A stretch of DNA of 64,000 nt, taken from the NCBI RefSeq assembly GCF_963966145.1, contig NC_091049.1, positions 14,136,001 to 14,200,000 on the forward strand, written 5' to 3'. The DNA is from Tenebrio molitor (lineage: Eukaryota > Arthropoda > Insecta > Coleoptera > Tenebrionidae). Numbering within the stretch: the first letter of the stretch is position 1; every line of letters starts with the position of its first letter. The translations under genes and the position numbers were made by a program. Under the pieces are notes generated by a model that saw only the letters and a program-made list of their open reading frames with translations, was not told the origin of the DNA and did no database searches. This document shows positions 33,591 through 45,507 of this stretch, piece by piece.

Positions 33591-33846
33591 TTGTATTAGA
33601 CTTTTCGGCTGACCAAAATATTAAATCTTTTAAAAATCAAGACTAATTTTATTGTAGAATTTGACATCGTCAATAAAGAATCGAATGCTGTGGAATCAAT
33701 TCCTTGCCGACCGAGAGCGCTCATTTGTTTTTTTTCCTAACAAATTATTTGCCGGCTAAATTTTCACGGTCGTGCTTCAAAATTTGATTTTGGTGTATTA
33801 ATCGAGTGAAAAAAATGTCTAGTATATAATATAGAGTGAGTTAAAT

Positions 33847-34729
33847 GTGACACCAGAGGCAGTACAACTAGTGGCAGGACTAAATTTTGAATTATTACCA
33901 CAAAAATCGAAACAACGTTACATAGGACAATTTTTTTTCACGAAAGTATGTAATATGCCATTCAACGTGGAAACGCTGCAAGCATTCGGGGCACTTTTCC
34001 AGATTCCGCATTATTATCGGAAATTTTCGCATTGTAAATTAAAAATGTTATTTTATGTTAAATTTTAATAAATAATTTTTCTGTAATAACTATTCTTTAA
34101 TTCACAAATTTTTAATAAACCATATTTTATTACAGGCAGTTTTATTAATAGGTGTTTGTGGTGCCTGTCTTCGAAAGGAGTTATATACTCTGAAAATGGA
34201 AAATGTCAAGACAAGATATTATATTGATAACTGACACAAAAACCAATATTTGTAGATCGTTTGCCATTACCAATCCAAACTGGGTTGAAACTGTGAAGAA
34301 ATATATGGAATTCAGGTTAAATTGGTATTAATACAATTAAAACAATTTCAAATAAAATTGACAAATATTTGAACCTTGATTGCCCTATGGACACAAGATT
34401 GAAGTTCCTAAAATGATTTGTGATGACTGATGGCCTTCCTTCAACATCAAAAAGAAAATGTACTGTGTTGCAGCTACAGCTCAAACAATGGTGAGTTGTG
34501 TCACAAACTTCGATACAGTGCTTTAATCTACTTGAATTTTTAGCAGTTGCTTCCAATGTAACCATCCAACATTGAGAATGCCATCATCAGTACCGTAAGA
34601 GAAGCACCACAACATATTGACATTCAACCCAGAAGTAATAAAGCTGACAGTTACCAAATTGTTTCTGCATTGTTCTCTAAACTGGAGAATTGTAACAATA
34701 ATGTTTACAACTGTAATTTTACAAAATAA
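33847..34729 (+). pseudogene. Crypton-like tyrosine recombinase relic
   Basis: Fragments in shifting frames follow the order of insect tyrosine-recombinase-like transposon proteins: VAGLNFELLPQKSKQRY (N-terminal), VLLIGVCGACLRKELYTLK (near 34140, carrying the first active-site Arg position of the domain), DTKTNICRSFAITNPNWVE (34235-34300), and an Asn-rich tail (KLENCNNNVYNCNF) that ends at 34729. The catalytic HxxR and Tyr block was not found. Assigned by resemblance to the family layout; moderate to low certainty. Confidence 0.4.
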
Positions 34730-35424
34730 ATTATGTTAATAATGTTGCAAAGTATTAAAATGTCTTGTACTTAACCACTACTTCCTGGTGAAAACGAATC
34801 ATCTTTCTTCAGGTGGATACAAGATTTTGGGGTTAGAATGTTTTGTTTATTTTTATTTTCCAGTTGCACTTTAGCACTAATAGCTAGTACTGGATAAAGT
34901 AGGTACACAAAACCATATATCAACTTCTGTGGTTTAGTTTTATTGTGCAATTTTGCAGATATTTATGAAATACCTGACAATTCTCAAACTTTTTGACATA
35001 TACAGCTGCCAACCCAATAGGTTGTATTTTCCCTGTTACGATTATGATTATTATTTATTGGTCGAAATAAATTAAACAAACACATTTATCGGAAAAATTA
35101 TACAGGGAAATGTGTTTTTTTACACCAAATTAAAGTAACGTATGGACACTTTAATTTTAAATTAACTGTGAAAAGAATAAATCAACAGTGTCCGCACATT
35201 TTTCCCGTACTCCACTAGATTTTTCCCACATTCCACTAGAAATTTTTGACATTGTACGGGAAATCGCACCTCCCTTGACCTAAAGTGTAAGGTAACGCTA
35301 TATTTCCCAGATTGGGAGGCCGAAAATGTAATTTGTGTGCATGTTAGGCTAGTACAGCTCATACTCCTATGTGAATAGCCCTCTATTGAGATCCGAATTT
35401 ATAAGTTGAAATAATTTTCTACAA

Positions 35425-35660
35425 AATGATAGACGATTTATTGTACGAATCAAATAGTGAAGACGAAGCATTTCCAAACCAGAAGAAGATAGCGTAGGGG
35501 TAAAATTTTTCCCCCTCGAATTAATTTTTCATTTGACTCAAGAGTGGAATTTTTGGAGCGGTTTAGAATGCCCGCAGAAAAAAATTAAATTGTTGTTAGA
35601 ACTAATATGTTTAGTGGGTAGTCTCTCCTCAAACACCTTGGCGAGGAGTCTCACACTTCC
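35425..35660 (+). pseudogene. Possible N-terminal relic of another Harbinger transposase
   Basis: An ATG-led acidic stretch (DDLLYESNSEDEAF) followed by a frame-shifted EFLERFRMPAEK and LLLELI resembles exon 1 of Harbinger transposases as seen at 7782. No DDE domain follows. The stretch 34730-35424 and 35661-36211 holds nothing else I recognise. Confidence 0.3.
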
Positions 35661-36211
35661 TAGGGCAACTAGTGTCCTGGGGGTATACGCAAAGCTATTT
35701 TCCCCTCCTCTCGAAGAAAAAAAAAGGAATTACTCCCGGAAGATTACGGTCAGCGTATAGAGTTTTCTACTTGGTTGTTAGAAAAAATTGCCGAAGATCC
35801 AGAACTAGAATAGAATAGACAGATGAGGCCCAGTTTACTAGAGACCGCCTTAGGGCGCCCGAGCGGCGTTTTTATAATCATAAGATACAAAGCTACGTAC
35901 AATAAGCCAGACTTCTTGGACTCAAACGATATTGCGTCAGGGCATACAGTACAGGTTTGTGTTAGTTAATGTACTCGTACAGTTGGTTGCTGAAAATCGA
36001 TCATATGTTTGATGTTTCGTTGACGGGGAGAAATTGTGGTAAGTTTTTATACATTGTTTAGCTAATGTTATTTAGTTGTGAATTATAATTTGTTCTTTTT
36101 GATTTGAGTATTTAATGAAACATTTTCGAAATAAAATATTCAAAAAATAAAATGCTGCCCGCCCCAGAGACGTTGACGCGCATGTAAGTTTATTTTAATT
36201 ATAGAGATATT

Positions 36212-36800
36212 ATGGAAGGAGAACAGGGACCATCTAAACGAGTAAGATATGACACCTCTCAAAAGAAACCTCTGATGACAGACGAGGAACTGCTGGCTTG
36301 TTTAGAAAAGTCAGACACTGAGGTAGATCCTTTCGCTAAAAATAGTGACGAGGGTCAGCGAGAACGATGCTATCGAGACTGAGGATGAAGAAGAAGAAGA
36401 AGGTTTGAGACTTCAGACTAGAACCGCACTTCTGCGATAGGCTTCTCCCACATCTTTGCCACAAACTTCAAGAACATATCTTCTAAATCCCCCACACACG
36501 TCTGAATGGAGTTATGATGAGATTCAAAGTCAAAATTTTGCTGTTATAAAAAAGAAAGGCCTACTTGTATGTGAATATGGCAACAGAATCAACTGATTAT
36601 TTTTTGGATATGCTTTGTACACGAACAAATAATCACGCAGTTGATCTAATTTTTAAAAGCTCTGGAGAAGAACCAAGAATTGTTCGTACACCTACTGAAA
36701 CGAAAACGTTTTTGGGACTACTTTTTCATATGGGGACGATTAATTTGAATAGGCTAAATAATTATTGGAAGAAGCACTATGTCAAGGCTAACAGGCTAGA
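36212..36800 (+). pseudogene. piggyBac-type transposase relic (PGBD-like)
   Basis: An ATG starts an acidic N-terminus (PLMTDEELLACLEKSDTE), followed after a frameshift by a run of Glu. From 36586, YFLDMLCTRTNNHAVDLIF and TKTFLGLLFHMGTINLNRLN with YWKKH match the start of the DDE_Tnp_1_7 domain of piggyBac-derived proteins. The catalytic part is gone; from 36810 the frame continues in unrelated sequence to 37041. Confidence 0.65.
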
Positions 36801-37587
36801 CGCCCAATTACAAGCCCTGCCAAAAAGAACGATGCACAAAACACAATCACAACGCAAGAACCATTACATAAAGAGTATCCTAACACCCAGGCTACAACTA
36901 CCGAGCACTCGTTTGAGTAGCATCACCGTGGTTCATAAACTGGAAAAGCATTTTTTGATTTGCGATATGCTGCAACAAAATACATATATCGATGTGGATT
37001 TCGACGCTCTGATAATTACGCAACTTTCGAGTAACAGGTGACCTAAGCCCTATATCCGCGTGGCATTGACCGATGTAGAAAACACTCCTTACTCGAGAAC
37101 ACGTGCAGCTAACTCTCAAACTGATCCACTTCAGAACGAGAGTACATTCCTGCAGCCCTCTGAATAATTTGAACAAAAAGATCACCGAGTGTTCCATGCG
37201 TCTCTCGAGTCGAGACTGCAGACCAAATTCACCGAGCAGAAGACCTTGCGGATACCCACGAGGGGGATATTAACCATTCAACGTAAAAAATTATGCCTTT
37301 AATAGATTTTTTTAATAATAGAATAATAGAATGAATGAATGTTATTACTTATTATCCATCGAGAGTTGTCAATCGATGAGTCCATGGTTTTATGGCGAGG
37401 CTGATTAAGGTTCCGTCAGTTCATAAAGGGAAAGAGACACAAATTTGGCATCAAACTTTATGTTTTATTTTTTGACATAGAATTTTTTAAATATTTTTTC
37501 CAAGTTCTACATGAAGCCAGTAGCTCGCGGTTAAAGTTTGGCAGAACATTTACATAACACACTCTATTTTTGAAGGATTGGGAGGAC
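36801..37587. other. No gene; a degraded copy of the 18.5-kb MITE
   Basis: 37465-37565 matches the 3' half of the element at 18522-18717 (TTCTACATGAAGCCAGTAGC, then a decayed ACACACTCTA end). The rest shows no recognisable content. Confidence 0.5.
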
Positions 37588-38011
37588 TGGTACGTAGATG
37601 AAACATTTAGCAACACACCACAATTGTTTTTGCAATTATACACAATACATGGAGGCTTTTTTAAAGGCTGTCAATGATTTATGCTTGCAGAAATATCCAA
37701 AGTTAATAATGATGGATTTAAAAAAAGTATCAGTCAATGGGTGATATTCATAAAAAATAGAACATACTTATACATTTTTAAGTAAATACTTACATCAGTA
37801 TTCATAAAATGTAAGCAAATACTTTTGTAGTATTTAAGAAGATGCTAGTACTAATGTAGCATTAGCATATGCTTAGAAAATCATAAAGAGATAAGTATCT
37901 ACTACTGCCGGTATTCATAAAATAGAGAAGTTACTTATAAAAGTAAGCATATCCTTATAAAATCACTAGTCTACTATTCGTTACACTTATACGTCAATTA
38001 ACTAAACTACC

Positions 38012-39612
38012 ATGTTTGTCGTGCCAAGAAATCCAAGAAATTTCAAGACTAGACGATAAAATCCGACCGAACGTGATTTCATCCAAATGTATCGGTTTTC
38101 TGCCGAAAGTGTGCAGTGGTTGACGCAACATTTCTTAGGGGAAGAAGATGATGAAACTCGTGGTGGTGCAGTAAATTCATTCAGTAAAATGAAAACTTTA
38201 CTGGGCTATATTGCAGATCCTGGTAAATAAATATATACTTAGTAGTTACTAAAAGTTTTAACACGAAATTCTATAAAAATCTATAATTATTGTAATTTAC
38301 GAAATATACACAAATTCTCAGGTTTCCAGGTAGGTGTCGGTGAAGACATCGGAGTTAGCCAACCAACGATATCGCGAACAGTTCGGTTCGTAACTGGAAA
38401 AATTATGGAAAAAGCCCATATATGAATTCGTTTTCCTCAAGTAAGTATAAGTTTTGAAATACTCGGAGAGTGTTAAAATCTGTGCTGTAGGATCATGCAG
38501 CTGTTGAAGCAGAAAAATACCAATGGCGGAATAAATTTAATTTTCCAACTGCTACGGGTGCAATTGATTGCACTTTAATACCCATCAAGAAGGTACCTCA
38601 AAATCGACACGGAAATGAACATATTTGCCGAAAACAGTTTCCTGTCATTAATGTACAGTTAATTTTAAAATTATCGAGTACACCTCAAAAATCAAGAAGT
38701 CGATTTATTAGAGTTTTTTCCAGATGTGAAGATGCCTTTTTGAAATGTAGACGTCATAGTTTTATATAGGTTAGGTAAGTTTGACAACATATATTTTAGA
38801 GCACCATAATATTGTTTGTTTTATCCTCTCTACACGGTGCTCTTCGCGATGTTATAATATTGGGCTACCCTCCGGATCAACCACCCTTCTTCTAATTTGG
38901 AAAGAATGACCACTTTCGCGTATTCGGTTAGATTAGGCATTTTGTTTGTCAAAATTGACATTGATCTTTGACAAAAAATGTAAGTGCATTTTACACTGTA
39001 GAAAATTAGGTGTACTCTATAATTTTGAAATTAACTGTACAGGCAACTTGTAATGGGAATGAAATGTTTACAAGTGTGAGCGCAGAATGGCCAGGTGCCG
39101 TCCATGACAGTCGAATATGGAGAAACAGCCATATCTGTCGTGTGCTAAGAGATTTTAATAATGTAGTACTATTAGGCGATAAAGGCTATGGAATTGAGAA
39201 ATGCTTGTTAACGCCCTATAGGAATCCAGCGACCGCAGAAGAGATAGCATACAACAATTTGTTCAAAGGTGAAAGAGTAATTATAAAAAGATGCTTTGGG
39301 CAAGTGAAACCAAGATTCCCTATTCTGCAAAACACCATCAGATTGTCATTGGATTTCATTCCATCTATTGTTGTGGCTTGTTTTGTACTACATAACGTAG
39401 GAAAGTACCTAAAAGATGAAGCAATATTGGAAAATTACGCACATCAAGGCCTCGACAATGATGATGATGACGATGTGGAAGATGAAGAACCCGTTGGTGT
39501 TGCCGTGCGTCAAGAAAGCCAACGTAAACGCGAAGAAATAGCCGCCATTATTTATAATTATAATAATTGGTTAATTAGAGTACTTACTTACTTTACTTAC
39601 ATTTTACTATGA
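38012..39612 (+). pseudogene. Harbinger transposase, interrupted by a Tc1/mariner element
   Basis: Exon 1 (ATG 38012) has a stop after residue 14 and continues FIQMYRFSAESVQWLTQHF. Further exons: VGEDIGVSQPTISRTVRFV (helix-turn-helix, with a TGA later), FPTATGAIDCTLIPIKK (first Asp), RKQFPVINVQ, then the insertion 38656-39037. The frame resumes ATCNGNEMFTSVSAEWPGAV, LLGDKGYGIEKCLL (second Asp), and IIKRCFGQVKPRFPIL, where the catalytic Glu of IIERCFGQ is Lys. It closes with ACFVLHNV and an acidic tail, stop 39610-39612. The last 190 codons are open and well preserved. Confidence 0.85.
38656..39037 (-). mobile_element. Tc1/mariner-type element (382 bp) with a helix-turn-helix remnant
   Basis: Ends CAGTTAATTTTAAAATTAT and, inverted, CAGTTAATTTCAAAATTATA extend to about 36 bp each; TA lies outside both (38654-38655, 39038-39039). 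On the minus strand, MPNLTEYAKVVILSKLEEGW and RRVAQYYNIAKSTV form the N-terminal DNA-binding helix-turn-helix of an insect IS630/Tc1-like transposase, cut by a stop. The catalytic part is deleted. Confidence 0.85.
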
Positions 39613-39649
39613 AATTAAATAAATTAAATTACTAATGCTATAATTTTTA

Positions 39650-40358
39650 TTAAGGCTTACAACAAATAACATTAAAAATTATCGCCTCTTTGCGGAGTAC
39701 TATGTAGTAGTTTTTTTGTTTAGCAATTTTTCTTTCTTTGAGTTGTTCCAGAAGAACAAGTCTCCGTAATTCAGAATTTGTTAGAAATTTTGCCCGTTTT
39801 GGTGGTGGGTGTGGTGGATTTTCCACTCCGGAGAAGTGTGGTTCTGGAGGTGGTGTTGCTCCTTTTATTTCTAGTAATCCTGCTGCTACATTTCCTATAA
39901 AATAGGTACTTTTATCATTGTTTTTATGACTATTCGTTCTAAAACTTATACCAGTCAGTTTGTGCAGTACGGGGTTTGGTTCCGCGAGATCTCCCTGCAT
40001 TACTTCGCACATTATTCTTTCTGCCGCACTGTTTCTTCGTTTTATTTCCTGTTATGCTTTGATGTGTCTTTTTTTTAACATTTGCTTTTAAGTTGTCTAT
40101 TTGTTTTAACAATTTTTTTACGTCTGTGACTTTTCCTAATTGCTCTGAAAACTTAATGTTATTATTGTTATTTTTCATGTTATAGATGTTTGTATTCACA
40201 TTCAAATTCTTTTTTAATTTGTTTTAAGGCCTTTAGCTTCTTTTCGCTCACCGACGGCACTTTACTTTTACTTAAAACTATGGGATATGTTTTAACCAAA
40301 TTGGCTACAAACAATGGCTCATTAGTTTCTTTCCTTTTTCGGATTCTATATCCGACAT
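39650..40358 (-). pseudogene. Myb/SANT-like partner of the third Harbinger, degraded
   Basis: Read on the minus strand from an ATG at 40358 with an early frame change: EPLFVANLVKTYPIVLSKSK, VPSVSEKKLKALKQIKKEFE, then LGKVTDVKKLLKQIDNLKAN, KTGNK-like TGNKTKKQ, PNPVLHKLTGISF and a proline-rich linker with a charged helix RRLVLLEQLKERKIAKQK. This is the usual helical DNA-binding plus tail layout of these partners. Frame changes near 40340, 40205 and 40000 break it. Confidence 0.65.
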
Positions 40359-40672
40359 GGCGCTGACCTCAAGTATCAGAATACAGTTTACAGAAACGAT
40401 GTTTAATTATAATTTACAATGCAGGCTAATTTATTTTTTCTACTTTGCGTTCGTACTAATGCTATTACGATACTGTTTTGCGTATCGTAATAGGAAAAGG
40501 CGTGATATAATAATAATACTAAAAAAAGTGAAATTTATTTTTTTAATGTTGACGGATACTGTGGTGTCGCGGCAGACCGCAGACGCGACCTTGGGTGGAA
40601 TCCCTTCAACTTCAACGGTTTTGAATTTTAAATTTTTTTTGTTCATTGAAAAAGTGTCAAAGTAAAAAAATA

Positions 40673-40800
40673 CTGTATGACATCTCGTTTATAAGGCATT
40701 TTATCGCACTTACCCCTTTAGGGCACTCCTCGCTACGCTCGACGTGCTCTAAACCCGTGCGTGCGATAAAATGCTTCTTATAAGACTCGTATCATAATAT
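40673..40800. repeat. Palindrome, GC-core hairpin family
   Basis: Arms CTCGTTTATAAGGCATTTTA and, inverted, the right arm with GCGATAAAATGCTTCTTATA; centre CACTCCTCGCTACGCTCGAC; followed by ATAATATACTATT as at 11092. Lies inside the third Harbinger. Confidence 0.8.
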
Positions 40801-41555
40801 ACTATTTTGAACGTCAAAATATTAATTGTCGATTTTTGAGAAATCTCTCGGTAACCAAGCAACATAAATAAGTACAAACTATATGATGTAAGTATCTGCT
40901 CATAAGGATAAGCATCTGTTTATGAATATGGATTCAAGTATTTACTTTTAGGTTGAACTGATACTTAATTAAATACTGATACTTGTAAGTATCTGCTTAT
41001 AAGTAAATACTAATTTTTATGAATATCACCCAATGTATTTACAAGTTTCCAAATTCGAGATTGCAAGGTTGATTTTTCCATTTTTCGCAGGCAATTTATC
41101 GCCATGTCCAAACCGCAGGACTTCAAGCACCTTATGCTGCAAATCCTGAATTTGCGCTCATGTTGCGCCACCTGCCCGCATTAGCATTTGTGCCAATACA
41201 AAACGTACAGGATTATTTTAATCACTTAGTTGAAAGTTCATTTTTTGAAAAAAATGAAACTAGTTTAACATTGCTTATTTACTACTTTGAGGACACTTGG
41301 ATTGGGCGTTTGGACCGCAGAGGAAGAAGAAGACCTCCGTTATTTTCTATCGAAATGTGGAACTGTTATGAAGTAGCTCGTAAAAATAAATCAAAAACCA
41401 ATAACCCCGTTGAGGGGAGACCCAACAGTTTTCAGTCGTTGCTCCAATCTTCAAAACCTTCAATATGGAAATTAATCATTGCCTTAAGAAAAAATAACGC
41501 CATTTCCCAAGTTAAATTGGAACAATTAATAGCTGGTGCAGCCGGTCAGTCATAA

Positions 41556-43913
41556 ACATTTTAAATCCTTTTTTAAAACATTTAATTTTTATTTATTCGT
41601 TTGAACAGTTTAATCTAATCTAAATTCTATTGTTCAACATAATTCTGTACATAAAATTATTGTAGTATTAACTCATTTTGAATTTGCCTTTTCTTTTGGG
41701 AAACGAGGTGAGGCCCGAGGGAACGCTTCCGCCGATCGTGGGCGGCGTAGAAGATTAGCGTCGAGAACGATATCGGACTTCGCTTTCGGTTCCCCCCTTT
41801 TTCTTAAATTTTGTTTTTGAATTTAATTTACTTTTCGAGAGTTTTTCTTTTTTTTTATCGCGGCGAGGGCACAACCCTTCAACTTGTACATAAAAATTTA
41901 GTGTGAGAAACATTTTTGTTGAAAGTATTCTGATCTGTACATGTGCAGGACTGAGTAAAATATCGGGTGTGTCAAACAGGACGGACACCAAAGAAGGTAC
42001 ACAATTTAGAGTAATCAAGTAACATGAAAAAAAAAATTATTTTGCTGTTGGCCTTTCGTTAACGCGCGGATGGAACCCGACAGGGGATGAACGGCCATGT
42101 TTTTTTTGGGACACTTTTGCCTTGACTGCAGAGGAGTGCAGAAGTACTGTGTATTTTTCTGTGTTCTAACTGTACGATTTTAGGTGTTTTTTTTTATTGA
42201 ACTGTGCTAAATGTTGCTGTCCAGCTTCTGTTTTTGAACTAGGTATGTGTTTGGGGTACTAAAACCATTTCTGTTCGCGCGAAATGTAGTTTAACAATAA
42301 TAAGACACAAATGGGTCGCACGTGGGTTGGTGATGTTTCCACCATGTTTTATAAAATCCACAATTATCTCGACCATCCCCATGTATTACGCTTTTAACAT
42401 TTATAAGCTTGCGAAGGAGCGTAAGGCAGCCTGGTTCTAGCTTTGCTAATTTTATAAATTCGAACGGATCATGTTTTTTTTTTTGTCAAATCAGTTCACT
42501 AACTTTCCTAAAAGAAAAGGACACCAAGTTTTAGGGTTGGTCTGTGGCTTTCACAATTTATAAGCGCACTCCTTCATTTTTGATCCCCTTTAATTATTCC
42601 GAGTGACGCTTATGTGTAATAAGTATTTAATGCTCAACGCTTTAATCAAAATGTTAAAATTTCCACTTTCCATCCTGGTAGCAACCAATTGTGTTTATAT
42701 TTCAGGTATCTGCGTGGGTTTTTCCTTATCTAGGGGCCTACTACATTTAGTTATTTCCACCGTTTAGGTCCGGGAGCCCTACATATTATTCAGGGCGCCA
42801 CCTTACGTCGATGAACCGGATCAACAAAGAGCTGGGGTCGACCGGACTGTGGTTTTAAATTTATATGTATGTGTAATTGGTTGTTACCACTTGTCCTATC
42901 CTAAACTGAAAGTTTTCTTAAGTGGCTCCGTCAACAAATCTTTGTCGCGGTTTTGTTGTACTTTTCCAGTTTTGCTGTAAATGTAAATTCTTGACCTTAC
43001 CGCGAGGGTCTCTCTCTGTTTGAGGGGTTTTGTTTCCTCTAACATCCAAGCGTGGAACACGACCTCGCGACCCCTCGTTGTAAAAATTTTACACCCCCAA
43101 GAGAAACCCAAAAACTTAACGCTTGGCAGGACTTGTTGAATGCTGGGTTGTCCCCGAGTTCCTTGGCACAAGTTTCCGGAATTGTGATCAGGTCTATTTT
43201 CCCTGAGTTTGTGGGGCCTGACAAGCGCGTTTTGTTTTTGCTTTGTAATAGCCATATTCACCTCAACCGATGAACTTAGAGTACCTCAATTTGTTGACTT
43301 AACGTAAAGTAGTTAGGGCTTTTTTCTCTTAGCACTAAATCACGGGTAGGCGGGAAATGTTAAAGTCATAAGGAGAGGGTGCCACAGACCACCAGACCAC
43401 ACAAAGCCACTCACTCCTTCTATAGCGTATCTGCCGCACATTGTAAATTAATTGTAAAGTAATAGCTGCTTATAATTATTGTGTCGTTTTATTTGCACTC
43501 TTCTGTGTGGTTCACAAACCCTGTTGAAACGGATCTGATATTGTCTAATTTGTTAAAAAAAAAACACAACCTAGGGAAATTAACGAGGTACGATCACGCG
43601 CAACTTTTGCTTAAGGAGCACAAATTGAAAATGAAAATTTTACCATATGATAAAAAAGTATAAGCCACGTGTCTGTTAAGGAGTTCAGCTTTGTTTAAAA
43701 GATTTGCAACTGTAATTATAGTTTTTTCGACGGTGTTTTTGAAACCTTGGTCAAAGATTGGAGAGCCTAAAAGAGATAAACTTTCTCGGTCCCAGATTTT
43801 ATGATTTGTATTTTTTTATTATTGATATTATTTTTTGTAACTTGTTATTATATTTCCTACATTAATAAAAATTAAAAATTCATGTAGGTATATATTTTTT
43901 AATTTAACCATGT
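41556..43913. other. No recognisable gene
   Basis: Mixed sequence with a short GC-rich patch at 41700-41800. Overlapping frames on both strands at 42896-43273 (up to 121 codons) and a 60-codon frame at 43481 have no recognisable domain. Possibly degraded transposon untranslated DNA. Confidence 0.35.
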
Positions 43914-44171
43914 TTACAATCTAGCAAAGTACTGATAAATTAAATTATGTCTCGTAACATTTTGTACTCTACCTCTACTAATATTAGCTGGTGCAAATTC
44001 TGGAATATTATTGTTTACTAAATCTATTGCAAACTGTTCCTCGTCATTAACTTGTGGAGGGTTTTCGTTTTCATCGCAAGCGATATTGTGGAGAATGACT
44101 GAAGAAACAATAACATATTGGACAGTCATTGAACTTTTTTTAAATTTAAGGGGCAAAATAGAAAAAATATT
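43914..44171 (-). pseudogene. C-terminal end of a Harbinger (HARBI1-like) transposase
   Basis: Minus strand: IFSILPLKFKKSSMTVQYVI then SSVILHNIACDENENPP, the conserved end of DDE_Tnp_4 proteins (VLHNIA block), finishing NLIYQYFARL at 43914. The upstream part is replaced by the palindrome at 44172-44293. Confidence 0.75.
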
Positions 44172-44293
44172 GTATTATACTCGTTTTATAAGCCATTTTG
44201 TCGCACTTGTTTACTTTATAGCACTCGTCGCTGCACTCCTCGTGTTCTAAAAAACGCGTGCGACAAAATGGTGTCTTATAAGACTCGTATAAT
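44172..44293. repeat. Palindrome, GC-core hairpin family
   Basis: Arms ATACTCGTTTTATAAGCCAT and the right arm with GCGACAAAATGGTGTCTTAT pair through CATTTTGTCGCAC. Core GCACTCGTCGCTGCACTCCT. Replaces the 5' side of the Harbinger fragment exactly. Confidence 0.8.
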
Positions 44294-44726
44294 AAATAAC
44301 TATTCTATCACAATTTTTACAACCTTTTACTTTGTATTTTTTATCACTGTCTTTCATTGTTGTTTCACATATTCCACCTTTTTGCCGTTTCCATTACATA
44401 TAACATTTATGAAAAAGTATTTCCTTTTAGAGACGAAATTTTGAATTGAAATTGACTTGTCAAATGCCATGAATGACGTTACTAATTTACAGTAGACCAG
44501 ATGAATATTCATGGCTTTGCATCACCCTATTCATCTTCTGTTTCCTAGCGATCAAAAAATAGGTAGCAGCAAGGTATGACCGAGGCTTTCATAATTGGTC
44601 AGTTTCAAGCCTTTATAACTCAAACGTTTTTGGACCCTAAACATTTTTTCTTTCAATATTAGTATTAGCTAACGTAGCAGAAAATGTGGTTAACAGCTCC
44701 TACGCTTTTTCTGGGACACCTGTATA

Positions 44727-44867
44727 TCCAATTCCGTACGTCTGATTTTTACTTTTAACAAAATTTGAATGAGATTTAATTGTTTTGCAAATAGAACATT
44801 TTCTTAATAACGACTCATTATTCGGAGATGTTTGTTCATGATCAATCTGACAATCTTTATTCTCCAT
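44727..44867 (-). pseudogene. Truncated small protein, divergent from 44896
   Basis: The minus-strand ATG at 44867 starts MENKDCQIDHEQTSPNNESL followed by KCSICKTIKSHSNF, a CXXC half of a zinc-binding site. After about 46 residues the frame runs into an unrelated end (CAGGTGTCCCAGAAA, the terminus of another DNA element), so the gene is cut off. Its start lies only 28 bp from the plus-strand gene, sharing a divergent promoter region. Function unknown. Confidence 0.45.
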
Positions 44868-44895
44868 TTATTAGGAAGATATTATTTCATAATAA

Positions 44896-45330
44896 ATGGC
44901 TCATAATACCAAAAGGGAACAATCTGACAAAGTCTGGCAAAGCCAACCTAGAGGCAAAGCCGAAGTCAGCTCAGGGCGAACCCAATCAGCTAAACAAAAG
45001 ATAAACATAATAATTAAAAAAGATTACACGTTAACAGAGTCTAGTATTCCATCAGTTAAGAATTTAAATAATATGCGATCAAGACAATTAGCACTAAACT
45101 TTTTAGGGCAAAAAGGTGACACTACTTCTAAAAATATTACCTTAAAAGAGTTTGCTAAACAGAAGAAAATTGGTGAAAATACTATTAGGAATCAAATAAA
45201 ATGTCTCACTGGTGAAACATTACTTAAACATAACAAAAAATCAAAAAGCATAGAACAATATAACAAAAAACAAAAACAAATTAAATCAAAACACAAGACA
45301 AACACATCTCAATCAGATTACAAAGCCTAA
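44896..45330 (+). CDS. Basic protein of the virus-like block, unknown function
   Basis: A 144-residue, Lys/Asn-rich frame. Residues 1-33 are partly translated from one of the block's repeated spacers (GAGGCAAAGCCGAAG), so the true start may be later (Met at residue 61, NNMRSRQLAL). Residues 80-112 (TLKEFAKQKKIGENTIRNQI) look like a helix-turn-helix: a sigma/ParB-like or excisionase-like recognition helix is possible. The tail is very basic. I recognise no family. Confidence 0.5.
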   Translation: MAHNTKREQSDKVWQSQPRGKAEVSSGRTQSAKQKINIIIKKDYTLTESSIPSVKNLNNMRSRQLALNFLGQKGDTTSKNITLKEFAKQKKIGENTIRNQIKCLTGETLLKHNKKSKSIEQYNKKQKQIKSKHKTNTSQSDYKA

Positions 45331-45507
45331 AAGGGAGTAGTGCTCAACATGCTGCTGGAAGTACTGGCAGGGCAAACCCAGAGGCAAAGCCGAAGAAGAA
45401 TTTGATACAATATTTGATAAGACTATGAATTCCTTGATTCTGTCAACGTCTTTGACTAGTGCTTCGCATGCTCATGAGCCATAGGCGAATTCCTTATCTA
45501 ATAAATA

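Larger units (their letters stand above)
37739..41031. mobile_element. PIF/Harbinger element, third family, with AAT target duplication
   Basis: Ends GGGTGATATTCATAAAAA and the reverse complement, with subterminal repeats rich in AAGTA(T/A)(T/C)TGCTTAT. AAT flanks both sides (37736-37738, 41032-41034). Contains a transposase relic (plus), a Myb/SANT-like partner relic (minus), an inserted Tc1/mariner element and a palindrome. Confidence 0.88.
37588..41555 (+). pseudogene. MULE (Mutator-like) transposase, split by a Harbinger element
   Basis: 5' piece 37588-37738: WYVDETFSNTPQLFLQLYTI (the DGTF block of the MULE domain, with E for G), then a frameshift and PKLIMMDLKKVSVN (MTDFE-type block, with the Asp retained). 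After the insertion (37739-41031), the 3' piece continues with a frameshift into AIYRHVQTAGLQAPYAANPE, LPALAFVPIQNVQDYFNHL, YFEDTWIGRLDRRGRRRPPL and NNPVEG, a standard MULE C-terminus ending at 41555. The C-terminal block is well preserved. Removing the Harbinger restores adjacency (GTCAAT/GTATTT). Confidence 0.85.

Noticed and set aside
42896..43273. Paired frames of 121 and 73 codons as a real gene
   Set aside because: They overlap on opposite strands, lack domains and have no splice or repeat context that would favour either.
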